This document shows positions 50,768 to 59,928 of a DNA stretch of 64,000 nucleotides, one piece after another. Source of the DNA: Actinomycetota bacterium (GTDB lineage: Bacteria > Actinomycetota > Actinomycetes > S36-B12); NCBI GenBank assembly GCA_016870195.1, contig VGCC01000001.1, positions 180,087-244,086 on the forward strand, given 5' to 3'. Below the pieces are notes generated by a model. It made no database searches. It was given only the letters and a program-made list of their open reading frames with translations, and was not told where the DNA came from. Each line of letters opens with the position of its first letter. The first letter of the stretch is position 1. The translations under genes and the position numbers were made by a program.

Positions 50768-51535
50768 TCAGCGCGGAGCGAGGATGTCGGTGCGACCCTT
50801 GAATCGATCGAGCAGTCGTCGGTAGTTTCGCTGGGACTCCTGGTCGCGATATTCGGGATCGGAGTCGTAGTAACCGCGGTGGCGTTCCTGGCGGATCGGC
50901 AACTCACCCTCCGGGATCACGATCCTGCCGCCTGCATCTCGCAGCGCCAGGCACCACTCCATGTCCGCATTCCGATAGAAGCGCGCCTTGCGATGCGGTG
51001 GAGTAGTCCTCGCGGCATCGGTGCGGACCACCATGAGATAGCCCATCGCGACATCGACATCTCCGGGACCGGCGCTGTCGAAGGAGTACCAGTCCTCCGT
51101 GTTGACATTGGCTCCACGCCAACCGGTCGCCACGATGCTCGGATCATCGAACGGTGCCAGGAGGTGCGGAAAGGCGTCGCCGGTGAGGATCGTCGCGGTG
51201 TCGATGGGTGCGCTGAAAGGGGCATCGACGGTGGCGATGAGGGTGCGCATCGCAGGACCCCAGCCGACATCCGCCACGGTTCCAGCCACATGGAATGCGT
51301 GCACGCGCTCGGGGAACTCCTCGGCAAGTGCGTACGCCCGCTCGCCGGCACCGTCCATATTCCCGCAATCGAGAATCGCTACGCGCACGTCGGGAGCGGA
51401 GTGTTCGATCACGGAACGGACCGACGTCTCGATGTCCTCGGGCCACCCATCCGCGATCACAGCGACCACGCACGTCCCGGAGACGGAGTCCCGGTGGGCA
51501 TGCTCCACGCGTGGGAGATCCGGATGGATCTGCAT
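50768..51535 (-). CDS. Glycosyltransferase family 2-like protein
   Basis: A 255-residue protein. VVAVIADGWPEDIETSVRSV with VRVAILDCGN resembles the nucleotide-sugar half of GT2 enzymes, and the later ADMEWCLALRDAGGRIVIPE is typical of their acceptor side. The usual DxD motif is not clear. The ATG shares one base with the stop of the hadB-like gene, so it is in the same operon. It sits between hadB and murB, where many actinobacteria have nothing. The sugar and acceptor are unknown. Confidence 0.7.
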   Translation of the reverse strand: MQIHPDLPRVEHAHRDSVSGTCVVAVIADGWPEDIETSVRSVIEHSAPDVRVAILDCGNMDGAGERAYALAEEFPERVHAFHVAGTVADVGWGPAMRTLIATVDAPFSAPIDTATILTGDAFPHLLAPFDDPSIVATGWRGANVNTEDWYSFDSAGPGDVDVAMGYLMVVRTDAARTTPPHRKARFYRNADMEWCLALRDAGGRIVIPEGELPIRQERHRGYYDSDPEYRDQESQRNYRRLLDRFKGRTDILAPR

Positions 51536-51960
51536 CAGGCGGACAGCCGAACGACGATCGTTGGTTTTCCCAACACGGTGGATCCATCGAACACGACCTT
51601 CATCGCGACGGTGACCAGGTCACCTTCGATCCCGGTCACGGATCCGGTCACCTCGATGGAGGCTCCCGCCTCATCGTCGGGAACGACGACGGGACGCGTG
51701 AATCTGCAGGAATACGAGACCACCCGGCCAGGATCCCTTATCCATTCGGTGGCCACCCGCGAGGCAGCACCCATCGTGAGCATTCCGTGCGCGATGACGT
51801 TGGGCAGACCCACTGCGGTTGCGACGCGTTCATTCCAATGGATGACGTTGAAATCACCGGAGGCACCTGCGTAGCGAATGAGGTCAGCGCGCGTGACCTG
51901 GATGTGGACGGGAGCGAGTTCGTCGCCGACGCTCACGGATGCGAGGGTCGGGGGCGTCAT
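51535..51960 (-). CDS. hadB: MaoC-type hydratase, HadB-like
   Basis: A 141-residue hot-dog-fold protein starting MTPPTLASVSVGDELAPVHI. The hydratase signature YAGASGDFNVIHWNERVATA with Asp and His supplies the catalytic pair. With the HadA-like partner it should form a heterodimeric (3R)-hydroxyacyl-ACP dehydratase for fatty-acid elongation, as known in mycobacteria. The ATG overlaps the hadA-like stop by one base. Confidence 0.88.
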   Translation of the reverse strand: MTPPTLASVSVGDELAPVHIQVTRADLIRYAGASGDFNVIHWNERVATAVGLPNVIAHGMLTMGAASRVATEWIRDPGRVVSYSCRFTRPVVVPDDEAGASIEVTGSVTGIEGDLVTVAMKVVFDGSTVLGKPTIVVRLSA

Positions 51961-52406
51961 CACTCCGCCCTCCGCGAGACGAGCACGGAGTAGGTGGTGC
52001 ACACAGGTTCTCCGGACACAGTGGAGATGTCGCCCCGTGTGGTCAGAATGTCGTTGCCGGCCGCCTCACGCACCGCATGGATCGAGGCGGTGCAGACGAG
52101 TTCATCACCGGCGACGATCGGGCGGATGTATTCGAAACTCTGTTCACCGTGGACGACCCGGGTGTAGTCCAGACCCAGCTCCGGGTCGAAAGCAGCCTGA
52201 CGGCCCGCCTCGAACGAAACGATGATCGCGAAAGTCGGAGGCGCGACGAGGTCGGGATAGCCGGCTGCTCGAGCAGCATCCACGTCGGAACTCAGGGGCG
52301 ATGACTCGCCGATGGCACGCGCGAACTCACGCACCTTCTCTCGCCCCACCTGATACACAGGAGAGGGCGGATAGGAACGTCCGACGAGATCCGGGTTGAG
52401 CGCCAC
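51960..52406 (-). CDS. hadA: FAS1-type dehydratase N-half, HadA-like
   Basis: A 148-residue hot-dog-fold protein (UPF0336 group). It starts MALNPDLVGRSYPPSPVYQV and contains VREFARAIGESSPL and APPTFAIIVSFEAGRQAAF, typical of HadA/HadC subunits that shape the acyl tunnel. Located after rpmG, as in most actinobacteria. Confidence 0.88.
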   Translation of the reverse strand: MALNPDLVGRSYPPSPVYQVGREKVREFARAIGESSPLSSDVDAARAAGYPDLVAPPTFAIIVSFEAGRQAAFDPELGLDYTRVVHGEQSFEYIRPIVAGDELVCTASIHAVREAAGNDILTTRGDISTVSGEPVCTTYSVLVSRRAE

Positions 52407-52418
52407 GGGCGGTCGGTA

Positions 52419-52586
52419 CTAGCGCGTTTCCTTGTGCAGGGTGTGCTTATTGCACTTGGGACAGAACTTCTGCATCTCCAGACGATCCGGATCATTGCGC
52501 CGGTTCTTCTTGGTGATGTAGTTCCGGTCCTTGCACTCCTCGCACGCCATGGTGATCTTCGGGCGTACGTCGCTGGCCTTCGCCAT
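52419..52586 (-). CDS. rpmG: 50S ribosomal protein L33, zinc type
   Basis: A 55-residue L33, [20 protein letters not shown] onward. Four cysteines (C-x2-C near 15-18 and C-x2-C at 42-45) bind zinc. It lies 55 bases after tRNA-Met and 12 bases before hadA. Confidence 0.95.
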   Translation of the reverse strand: MAKASDVRPKITMACEECKDRNYITKKNRRNDPDRLEMQKFCPKCNKHTLHKETR

Positions 52587-52641
52587 CGTCTCCTCTTTCC
52601 TTGTTCCCTGTAGCAGTTTCGCGGCCCACGGGGCCGTCCCG

Positions 52642-52715
52642 TAGCGAGGGCCGGACTTGAACCGGCGACACAGCGATTATGAGCCGCTTGCTCTACCAAA
52701 CTGAGCTACCCCGCC
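52642..52715 (-). tRNA. tRNA-Met (CAT), elongator type
   Basis: A 74-base tRNA with D-stem GCTC, anticodon loop CTCATAA and T-arm GCCGG-TTCAAGT-CCGGC. The first acceptor pair is G-U. The anticodon stem lacks the three G-C pairs of initiator tRNA, so this is elongator Met; an Ile2-type CAT tRNA (lysidine modified) cannot be fully excluded. Between tRNA-Thr and rpmG. Confidence 0.9.
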
Positions 52716-52745
52716 GCGCACGACCGGTGGGCCCGGTCGTGATCG

Positions 52746-52818
52746 AGCCCCTTTACGGAATCGAACCGTAGACCTTCTCCTTACCATGGAGACGCTCTGC
52801 CGACTGAGCTAAAGGGGC
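52746..52818 (-). tRNA. tRNA-Thr (GGT)
   Basis: A 73-base tRNA. Acceptor GCCCCTT pairs with AAGGGGC; the anticodon loop ATGGTAA gives GGT; T-arm is TACGG-TTCGATT-CCGTA. Standard tRNA-Thr, tRNA-Met, rpmG order. CCA is not encoded. Confidence 0.96.
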
Positions 52819-52888
52819 CGTGAGCCGCATAAGGGTACCCAAGGGACCACAGTGGGCGACATCGGGCACCACCCGATTGACTACTGCC

Positions 52889-53818
52889 ATGAGCGCATAT
52901 CCACGCTGGACAGAGCAGGACATTCCCGACCTCACCGGGCGGCGGGTAATCGTCACCGGAGCGAACTCCGGGATCGGCGCCGAGACCGCCCGAGCGCTCG
53001 CCGAGCACGGTGCCGAGGTGACCCTTGCCGTGCGGTCCGTGGCGAAGGGTCAGGCCACCGCCGCCGGGATCCGCGGTGCGACCGAGGTGCGGGAGCTCGA
53101 TCTGGCAAACCTCGCTTCCGTACGCGCGTTCGCGGCAGAGTGGTCTGCGGCGCACCCGTCGGGCTTGGACCTACTGATCAACAACGCCGGGATCATGGCG
53201 ATCCCGCGCACGCTCAGCGCCGATGGATACGAGATGCAATTGGCCACCAACCACCTGGGTCACTTTGCACTCACCGGCCTCCTACTCCCGGCACTCGTCG
53301 CGATCCCCAAGTCGCGCGTGGTCACGGTTTCCTCCAGCGCCCATCGGATGGTCCGCGGAATGAATTTCGACGACCTTATGGGCGAGCGCAAGTACGGCCG
53401 CTGGAACGTGTACGGGCAGAGCAAGCTTGCGAATCTTCTCTTCACCGCAGAGCTGCAACATCGACTCGATGCGGCAGGGATGGACATCAAGGCGATGGCC
53501 GCCCACCCCGGCTACAGCAACACGAACCTCCAGCATGCAAGCCCCGCCATGCGCAACGCGGGTCTTGAGATGAGCATTACGAAGGTGATGAACTCGCTCA
53601 TCGGTCAATCCGCACAGATGGGTGCACTCCCCACTCTCTTCGCTGCAACCGCGCCGGGACTGCCCGGCGACACGTACGTGGGCCCGGACGGTCCGGCGGA
53701 GATTCGTGGTTACCCGCGCGTCGTGGATCGGACCGCAGCCGCGAAGGATCGCCGTGCCGCCGAGCGCCTCTGGTCGATCAGCGAGGAGCTCACCGGAGTC
53801 CACTACCCGTTCGACTGA
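52889..53818 (+). CDS. Short-chain dehydrogenase/reductase, light-dependent protochlorophyllide-like group
   Basis: A 309-residue SDR. TGANSGIG at 23-30 binds NAD(P); NNAGIM follows, and the catalytic Tyr175 and Lys179 are in VYGQSKLAN. The long C-terminus and the sequence around QLATNHLGHFALTGLL are typical of the retinol-dehydrogenase/WW-oxidoreductase-like SDRs. The ATG at 52889 is preferred over an upstream in-frame ATG that overlaps the tRNA region. Substrate unknown. Confidence 0.88.
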   Translation: MSAYPRWTEQDIPDLTGRRVIVTGANSGIGAETARALAEHGAEVTLAVRSVAKGQATAAGIRGATEVRELDLANLASVRAFAAEWSAAHPSGLDLLINNAGIMAIPRTLSADGYEMQLATNHLGHFALTGLLLPALVAIPKSRVVTVSSSAHRMVRGMNFDDLMGERKYGRWNVYGQSKLANLLFTAELQHRLDAAGMDIKAMAAHPGYSNTNLQHASPAMRNAGLEMSITKVMNSLIGQSAQMGALPTLFAATAPGLPGDTYVGPDGPAEIRGYPRVVDRTAAAKDRRAAERLWSISEELTGVHYPFD

Positions 53819-53890
53819 TCGGCGCGCCTGCCCCGTCCATGCCCTCCGGTCCCCTCACACTGAATCACGCATCCTCGGGAGGGAGTCAGC

Positions 53891-54445
53891 ATGGGTTCCT
53901 GGTCGGTCTGGCGGATGGCCCGCGTGGTCACGTCGCTGTTCGTTCTGATGGTCGCTGCGAACTACCTTGTCGTGGGATTCGACAACATCACGAACCCGAC
54001 CAATCCCAACGCGAGCAACTGGCCCTTCGTGCAGGGAGTCATCAGCGGCGACGGTGTCCCCGCGGACAGTGGCTTTGAGTGGCGGTTCATCGACGCGACC
54101 TGGTTTCAGGCGATCTCCTAATTAGTTGTGATGACAGCCGAGACCCTCACCGGGATCCTGCTGCTCATCGCCGGAATCAAGGGCTTGCGTGCCTCCCGCA
54201 CCTGCCCACGCTGGGGACATGCGCAGAAATGAACCTACGCCGGCGGGATTCTCGGTCTCGCGGTGTTCTTCCTCGGCTTCATGGTGATCGGTGGCAACTG
54301 GTCCATCATGTACTTGAACTCGAAATGGAATGGCCTGGAACCCGCGTTCCAGGACTCGGCCATGACGGCGTTGATGCTGATCCTGGTCACCGGGGTCCTG
54401 ATCGGGGGCCATCTGGCGAAGGAGCACGAGGAGTCCACGGCCTGA
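53891..54445 (+). pseudogene. DUF2165 membrane protein with two in-frame stop codons
   Basis: One reading frame of 185 codons encodes a four-segment DUF2165-type membrane protein but carries TAA at 54119-54121 and TGA at 54229-54231. The three parts remain in the same frame: VGFDNITNPTNP and WRFIDATWFQAIS before the first stop, VVMTAETLTGILLLIAGIKG between, and FMVIGGNWSIMYLNSKWNGL after. The stops replace a likely Tyr and a likely Trp by single-base changes. GGGAGG lies upstream of the intact start. Probably a recent pseudogene. Confidence 0.85.
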
Positions 54446-54554
54446 TTCGCGGACGCATACGCGCCGGTCATTTCACGGCAGTTCTTCTGGTGTTCCTCTA
54501 GACGCTCTCTCTGAGCATTGCCACAATGAGCTACGCTGAGAGGAAGGGTGCCTC

Positions 54555-56105
54555 GTGATCATCCACCGCAGCCCACTGCCCGATGTCGAGATCCCCGATG
54601 TCACCATCACCGAATTCGTTCTCCAGGAGGCAGCCCGGGTACCGGATCGCCCCGCCCTCATCGATGGGCCCACCGGACGCACCTACACCTACGCACAGCT
54701 CTCCGGGGCAATCCACGCGTTCGCGGGAGGTCTCCAAGCTCGTGGGCTGGGTCCTGGCTCGACGATCGCGTTGATGTCACCGAATATCCCTGAGTTTGCG
54801 ATCGTGTTCCATGGCGCCGCCGTGGCTGGTGTGGCCGTGAGCACGATCAACCCGACCTACACCGCGGAGGAGGTCGCCTTCCAGCTGCGCGATTCGGAAT
54901 CCGCACTCGTGGTCACCGTCGCCCCGTTCGCTGAGACGGCGGTCGCCGCAGCGAAGGCGGCCAAGGTCGCCGAGGTCTTCATCATCGGCGATCCGCCGGA
55001 TGGCCTGCCGTCGTTCACGTCCTTGATGGGCGCTCCCATCGCGCAGGTACCGATTGACCCGCGCGAGCAGATCGTGGTGCTCCCCTACTCCTCGGGAACC
55101 ACGGGACTGCCCAAAGGCGTGATGTTGACCCACCGGAACTTGGTCGCGAATCTCGTGCAGGTCAAAGACGGGCTGGCCATCACCGATGGTGAGGTCGTGC
55201 TCGCGGTGCTTCCTTTCTTCCACATCTACGGCATGCAGGTGCTGATGAACTTCTTCCTCAGCCGAGGGGCGACCATCGTCACTGTTCCCCGATTCGACCT
55301 CGAGCAGTGCCTGGGCATCATCCAGGAACGCAGCATCACCCGACTCTTCGCGGTTCCTCCGATCGTGCTCGCACTGGCCAAGCATCCCCTCGTCGACAAC
55401 TTCGACCTGTTGAGCCTCAAGCAGGTCTTCTCCGGTGCTGCACCCCTTGGAGCAGAGCTCGCCCGCGAGGCAGCCGAGCGCATCGACTGCGAGGTTGTGC
55501 AGGGGTACGGAATGACCGAACTCAGCCCCGTCACACACATCACCCTGCTAGGCGGCTTCAAGCCGGGCACCTGCGGCGTGACGGTGCCGAATACCGAGTG
55601 CCGAATCGTCGACGTCGAAGACGGCGCGGATCAAGAGGTGGGAGGCGTTGGTGAACTCTGGGTGCGTGGACCACAAGTGATGAAGGGCTACCTGAACAAT
55701 CCGGAGGCGACGGCAATCACCATCGACTCCGATGGCTGGCTCCACACGGGTGACGTCGGATTCATCGATGCGGATGGCCATCTCACGATCGTCGATCGCG
55801 TGAAGGAGTTGATCAAGTACAAGGGATTCCAGGTGGCCCCCGCCGAACTCGAGGCACTGTTGCTCACCCATCCGGCGATCGCCGACGCCGCCGTGATCGG
55901 CGTCCCCGACGAAGAAGCAGGCGAGCATCCACGTGGATTCATCGTCCTGAAGCCTGGCCAGGAGTTGAGCGTCGAGGACCTCACCGCCTTCATGAACGGC
56001 CATGTCGCCACCTACAAGGTGATCCATGACGTCGTGTTCACGGACAGCATCCCCAAGTCTCCCTCGGGCAAGATCCTCCGACGACTCCTCCGTGATGGGG
56101 CATGA
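54555..56105 (+). CDS. Acyl-CoA / 4-coumarate-CoA ligase-like AMP-forming enzyme
   Basis: A 516-residue ANL-superfamily ligase that activates a carboxylic acid with ATP and joins it to CoA. The phosphate loop YSSGTTGLPKG is at 178-188, the adenine-binding GYGMTELSPVTH and the hinge-region DRVKELIKYKGFQVAPAELE follow, and the catalytic Lys506 is in SPSGKILRRLL. The GTG start has GAGAGGAAGG upstream. It resembles plant-type 4CL and actinobacterial fatty-acyl ligases; the substrate is not settled by sequence. Confidence 0.92.
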   Translation: MIIHRSPLPDVEIPDVTITEFVLQEAARVPDRPALIDGPTGRTYTYAQLSGAIHAFAGGLQARGLGPGSTIALMSPNIPEFAIVFHGAAVAGVAVSTINPTYTAEEVAFQLRDSESALVVTVAPFAETAVAAAKAAKVAEVFIIGDPPDGLPSFTSLMGAPIAQVPIDPREQIVVLPYSSGTTGLPKGVMLTHRNLVANLVQVKDGLAITDGEVVLAVLPFFHIYGMQVLMNFFLSRGATIVTVPRFDLEQCLGIIQERSITRLFAVPPIVLALAKHPLVDNFDLLSLKQVFSGAAPLGAELAREAAERIDCEVVQGYGMTELSPVTHITLLGGFKPGTCGVTVPNTECRIVDVEDGADQEVGGVGELWVRGPQVMKGYLNNPEATAITIDSDGWLHTGDVGFIDADGHLTIVDRVKELIKYKGFQVAPAELEALLLTHPAIADAAVIGVPDEEAGEHPRGFIVLKPGQELSVEDLTAFMNGHVATYKVIHDVVFTDSIPKSPSGKILRRLLRDGA

Positions 56106-56150
56106 CATCGCTGAATTGCGCGATCGACGCTAGACCCGCATGCTGATTAC

Positions 56151-56708
56151 ATGCGCCGAACGCTCGTGATTGTCGCCAGCCTGCTCGCGATCGTCGGATT
56201 CACCGCGTGTTCGAACCACGCGGCAGCACCGGATCCCGCCGGTGATGCATCGGCCGCGGATGCGATGTTCGCGCAGATGATGATTCCCCACCACGAGCAG
56301 GCCGTGGTCATGGCGGATCTCGCCCCGACCCGCGCCCAGGATCCGCAGATCCTGGAACTCGCCGCCGAGATCAAGGCGGCGCAGCAACCGGAGATCGATC
56401 AGATGGCTGCATGGCTGGAGGAGTGGGGTGTGCCCCGTCTCGCGGGTGACGAGGCCATGGCGGCGCACGGCAGCCATGGGATGTCGGGCATGCTGACCGA
56501 TGAGCAACTCGCCGAGCTCGAAGCGAGCTCGGGAGCAGATTTCGATCAACTCTTCGCGCAGTTGATGATCGAGCATCACCAAGGTGCCATCGACATGGCT
56601 GTCGAGGTTCGCGACTCGTCTGATCCACGCGTGGCCGAGCTCGCGCAGCAAATCATCAGTACGCAGGAAGCCGAGATCGAGCAGTTGCGGCCCCTGGCGA
56701 CTCCCTAA
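56151..56708 (+). CDS. DUF305 lipoprotein
   Basis: A 185-residue secreted protein. The lipobox places Cys20 (VGFTAC) after a short hydrophobic signal, so it should be membrane-anchored outside the cell. Two His-rich repeats, MMIPHHEQAVVMADLA and LMIEHHQGAIDMAVEV, define the ferritin-like four-helix DUF305 family, often linked to metal (copper) handling. An extra HGSHGMSGM sequence may bind metal. Ends four bases from the convergent xylA stop. Confidence 0.9.
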   Translation: MRRTLVIVASLLAIVGFTACSNHAAAPDPAGDASAADAMFAQMMIPHHEQAVVMADLAPTRAQDPQILELAAEIKAAQQPEIDQMAAWLEEWGVPRLAGDEAMAAHGSHGMSGMLTDEQLAELEASSGADFDQLFAQLMIEHHQGAIDMAVEVRDSSDPRVAELAQQIISTQEAEIEQLRPLATP

Positions 56709-56712
56709 CCGT

Positions 56713-57882
56713 TCAGCGGGCACCCATCAGGTGCTCGATGCCCAGCTGCGCCAACTGGACGTAGGCGTAGCCACGTTCGGCAAGCCGATCCGCATCCGCC
56801 GGCGAGAACGTCAGGTCGTCGATGGTCTCCCCCGGCGCGAGAGTCGGCTGGGACAGGGACAGGAGCCCCGATGCCTTTAGTGCCTCCTGCACCCGCGGAT
56901 CCGCGCGGAAGGCCCGCGCACGCTCGCGCAGCATCAGGTACATGCTCATGTTCGCGCTGGCTGACGCCCAGACACCCGTGATGTCCTCGGTGCGCATCGG
57001 CTTGTAGTCGAAGTGCTTCGGCCCGTCGTATCCGCTGTTCTCGACGAGATCCACGAGATAGAAGGCGTTGATCAGGTCACCATGACCGAAGACCAGGTCC
57101 TGATCGAACTTGATGCCCCGCTGCCCATTGAGATCCAGGTGGAACAACTTCCCGCACCACAGTGCCTGGGCGATGCCGTGCACGTAATTGAGCCCGGCCA
57201 TCTGCTCGTGGCCCACCTCAGGGTTGAGTCCCACCATGTCGGGGTACTGCAACTGATCGATGAACGCGATCGCATGCCCGACGGTAGGCAACAGGATGTC
57301 GCCGCGCGGCTCGTTGGGCTTGGGCTCGATGGCGAGCCGAATGTCGTAGCCCTGGTCGATGATGTACTGGCAGAGCAGGTCGACGCCCTCCTTGTACCGC
57401 TGCAGCGCCTCACGAACGTCCTTGCTGACGTCCATCTCCGATCCCTCGCGCCCACCCCAGAGCACGTATGTCGGAACGTTCATCTCGGCGGCGTAGTCCA
57501 GATTGCGTCGAGTCTTGGCGATCGCCAGACGACGCACGTCGCGATCATTCGACGTGAACGCACCATCCTTGAAGACCGGGTGCGTGAACAGGTTCGTCGT
57601 CATCATCGAGGTGACCATGTCGGTCTTCTCCAGGGCCGACTTCCACTGGTCGAAGATTCGACGGCGCTCGGCGTCGTCGGCAGCGAAGGGCACGAGGTCG
57701 TCGTCGTGGAAGGACACACCCCAGGCGCCCCGCTCCGAGAGTCGATCGAGGGTCTCGAAGGGTGAGAGCGGCTCGCGAGTGGCGTCACCAAAGGGATCCC
57801 GCGCCTGCCAGCCCACGGTCCAGAGCCCGAAAGCGAACTTGTCGGCCTTGGAAGGCTTGAGTGATTCCGCTGACGTCAGCAT
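56713..57882 (-). CDS. xylA: Xylose isomerase
   Basis: Interconverts D-xylose and D-xylulose (and glucose and fructose). The 389-residue class I enzyme, close to Streptomyces forms, begins [20 protein letters not shown] with GGAGG upstream. Catalytic His59 and Asp62 are in SFHDDD; metal ligands lie in [12 protein letters not shown] and [10 protein letters not shown]. It is divergent from the alcohol dehydrogenase gene. No xylulokinase is seen in the window. Confidence 0.95.
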   Translation of the reverse strand: MLTSAESLKPSKADKFAFGLWTVGWQARDPFGDATREPLSPFETLDRLSERGAWGVSFHDDDLVPFAADDAERRRIFDQWKSALEKTDMVTSMMTTNLFTHPVFKDGAFTSNDRDVRRLAIAKTRRNLDYAAEMNVPTYVLWGGREGSEMDVSKDVREALQRYKEGVDLLCQYIIDQGYDIRLAIEPKPNEPRGDILLPTVGHAIAFIDQLQYPDMVGLNPEVGHEQMAGLNYVHGIAQALWCGKLFHLDLNGQRGIKFDQDLVFGHGDLINAFYLVDLVENSGYDGPKHFDYKPMRTEDITGVWASASANMSMYLMLRERARAFRADPRVQEALKASGLLSLSQPTLAPGETIDDLTFSPADADRLAERGYAYVQLAQLGIEHLMGAR

Positions 57883-57966
57883 CTCCCCTCCGCGTGTCGG
57901 TAGACCCGGGTCCTGAGCTGTGGCAACGATAGATGTCGCGGTTGACTCTGCTCCTACCATGGTCCC

Positions 57967-59133
57967 ATGAAGTCAGCGGTCCGTGCCGCGGTTCTCGTCG
58001 GCCCGGGTAGGTACGAGATCCAGGAGTTCGAGCGGCCCACGTTGCCGGATGGCTCCTTACTCATGGAGATGGAACTCTCCGGCATCTGCGGAACGGACAA
58101 GCACACCTACCTTGGCGAAACCAAGCAATACGCCGGCACCCCCGCTGAGACGGACACGCCGTTCCCGATCATCCAAGGACATGAGAATGTCGGGATCGTC
58201 TCGGAAATCACTCCTCGCGCAGCTGAGCACTTGGAGTTCTACGGTAAGCCGCTCAAGGTCGGTGACCGCATCGCCATGTGCCCGGACATCGTGTGCGGGA
58301 AGTGCTACGAGTGCACCCACGTCATGGGGTATGTGTGGTGCGAGCACAGTGACTGTTACGGAAACTCGTACTCATCGGCCGACTGGCCTCACCTCATGGG
58401 TGGCTGGAGTCAGCAGGTGTACATCCGTCCTGACACATTCGTCTACAAGGTTCCCAGTGGCCTCTCTCCGAAAGCTGCCGTGCTGGTCGAGCTGATGGCA
58501 TGCACGGCTTCCCTGGACAAACTGAAGGAATTCAGTTCGATGTCCCATGAGGGAATGAACTCTGGTGACACCGTGGTCGTGATCGGCAACGGACCGCTCG
58601 GTCTCCTCCACGTCGCGAAGGCCGACTTGATGGGCGCCGGCCAGATCATCGCAACCGACTTGAGCGAGACGCGCCTCAATTTTGCGAAGCGAATGGGAGC
58701 GGATGTCACACTGAATGTCGCTCAGACATCACCCGAAGGGCGCATCGCCACGGTCAGGGAACTCACCGGAGGTCGAGGTGCCGACGTCGTCCTCCATATG
58801 GCCAACACTCCTCGATCCTTTGTCGAAGGTATCGAAATGCTCAAGCGCGGCGGCATGATGCTCGAAATGGGAAACTTCGCGGACACGGGCGAGGTGACAA
58901 TGAATGTCCACCGTCACATCTGCAGCAAAAACATCCGCTTGATCGGAATCACCAACCACCCCTCCACGGGATATGGACCGGCACTCACGCTCATGGAGCG
59001 CCACGCAGACCGGTACCCGTTCGAGGAGATGGTGAGCCATCAATACGCCCTCGACGACGTGGACGAGGCGATGCGGATGAGCATGGACACCGCCAGCCTC
59101 AAGGTGGCTGTGGCGCCGAACGGATTCGTCTAA
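57967..59133 (+). CDS. Zinc-dependent alcohol/polyol dehydrogenase (MDR family)
   Basis: A 388-residue medium-chain dehydrogenase. Catalytic zinc ligands Cys41 and His72-Glu73, the structural zinc set Cys110, Cys113, Cys116 and Cys125, and the Rossmann GNGPLG at 207-212 are visible. The long [20 protein letters not shown] insertion after the zinc set is characteristic of a subgroup often next to sugar genes. Divergent from xylA with an 84-base intergenic region, so a role in sugar or polyol oxidation is likely but unproved. Confidence 0.88.
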   Translation: MKSAVRAAVLVGPGRYEIQEFERPTLPDGSLLMEMELSGICGTDKHTYLGETKQYAGTPAETDTPFPIIQGHENVGIVSEITPRAAEHLEFYGKPLKVGDRIAMCPDIVCGKCYECTHVMGYVWCEHSDCYGNSYSSADWPHLMGGWSQQVYIRPDTFVYKVPSGLSPKAAVLVELMACTASLDKLKEFSSMSHEGMNSGDTVVVIGNGPLGLLHVAKADLMGAGQIIATDLSETRLNFAKRMGADVTLNVAQTSPEGRIATVRELTGGRGADVVLHMANTPRSFVEGIEMLKRGGMMLEMGNFADTGEVTMNVHRHICSKNIRLIGITNHPSTGYGPALTLMERHADRYPFEEMVSHQYALDDVDEAMRMSMDTASLKVAVAPNGFV

Positions 59134-59155
59134 GGCCCCGAGGTGAAACAGACCC

Positions 59156-59746
59156 TCACGCACTTTCGTGTTTGCCTGAGACCCATCCCGGGAGCACGCT
59201 CAACGCTTGAGAGCGGGGTTCTGTCTCCAGGTCAGTTGCCATGCTGTCATTCCATCGATTCAGATATCCAAAGAGTGCGACCGTCGACATGATCTCGACG
59301 ATTTGTCCCTCATCGTAAAACAGTCGTAGCTGATCGAAGTGCTCAACTGTCACCGCGTTTGGCACAACGGAAGCAGCCTGGGCCAAGCGCAACGCTGACC
59401 GCTCCGCATCCGTAAAGTGTTTGCTTGTCTCGAAAGACCATATTTCAGCGATTTTTTCGCGCGGCACCCCATGAGCCTCCGCATCAACAGATTCATGCGC
59501 CTGGCAGTACCTGCACCCCGCCGCAGTCGAGGCCATGAGCGCGACGAGCGCCTTCATCCCAGCCGGTACGGTTCCTGTCCGCCAGATCACCGTGATGAGG
59601 TCACCAAGTGCGACCACAATCTCTGGACGGCGCGCCATGGTCTTCAGACTGTTCGGCGTAAAGCCGATCGTGGCCTCGTACCGCTCGGCAAAATGCTCAG
59701 TTAGGGCGCCCAGTTCATCAGGGGTGAGCGGGAGAACATGTGCCAT
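59156..59746 (-). CDS. Carboxymuconolactone decarboxylase/AhpD-like protein
   Basis: A 196-residue helical protein. The redox motif CRYCQAHE has Cys78, Cys81 and His84, typical of AhpD-type peroxidase-related proteins. It starts MAHVLPLTPDELGALTEHFA; an in-frame ATG six codons earlier is less likely because the palindrome covers it. It converges on the alcohol dehydrogenase gene 22 bases away. Codon use looks slightly less GC-biased than in the neighbours. Substrate unknown. Confidence 0.85.
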   Translation of the reverse strand: MAHVLPLTPDELGALTEHFAERYEATIGFTPNSLKTMARRPEIVVALGDLITVIWRTGTVPAGMKALVALMASTAAGCRYCQAHESVDAEAHGVPREKIAEIWSFETSKHFTDAERSALRLAQAASVVPNAVTVEHFDQLRLFYDEGQIVEIMSTVALFGYLNRWNDSMATDLETEPRSQALSVLPGWVSGKHESA

Positions 59747-59755
59747 GACACATGT
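59736..59755. promoter_or_regulatory. Palindrome over the start of the AhpD-like gene
   Basis: A 7-bp inverted repeat ACATGTG-CCATGA-CACATGT centred on the preferred start codon (59746). Such a site overlapping the start suggests an operator for a dimeric regulator or a leaderless start. Function inferred only. Confidence 0.45.
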
Positions 59756-59771
59756 GTACCGCACGTGAGCG

Positions 59772-59854
59772 TGGCAGGTAGTGGATTCGAACCACTGTAG
59801 GCGTTAGCCGACGGATTTACAGTCCGCTCCCATTGGCCGCTCGGGCAACCTGCC
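59772..59854 (-). tRNA. tRNA-Tyr (GTA)
   Basis: An 83-base class II tRNA with acceptor GGCAGGT/ACCTGCC, anticodon loop CTGTAAA (anticodon GTA) and a long variable arm. T-loop TTCGAAT. CCA is not encoded. Confidence 0.96.
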
Positions 59855-59928
59855 ATGCCCACCCGGAAGTGAGCCTGCCGAACAATACATGTGCGCGGAT
59901 ACCCGCTCCGGCCCCGTATCCTCGAGCC

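Noticed and set aside
52642..52715. Initiator tRNA-fMet
   Set aside because: The anticodon stem lacks the three G-C pairs and the acceptor lacks the 1-72 mismatch of initiator tRNA.
54079..54501. Frameshift as the cause of the broken DUF2165 gene
   Set aside because: All three conserved parts are in the same frame; only two nonsense codons interrupt them.
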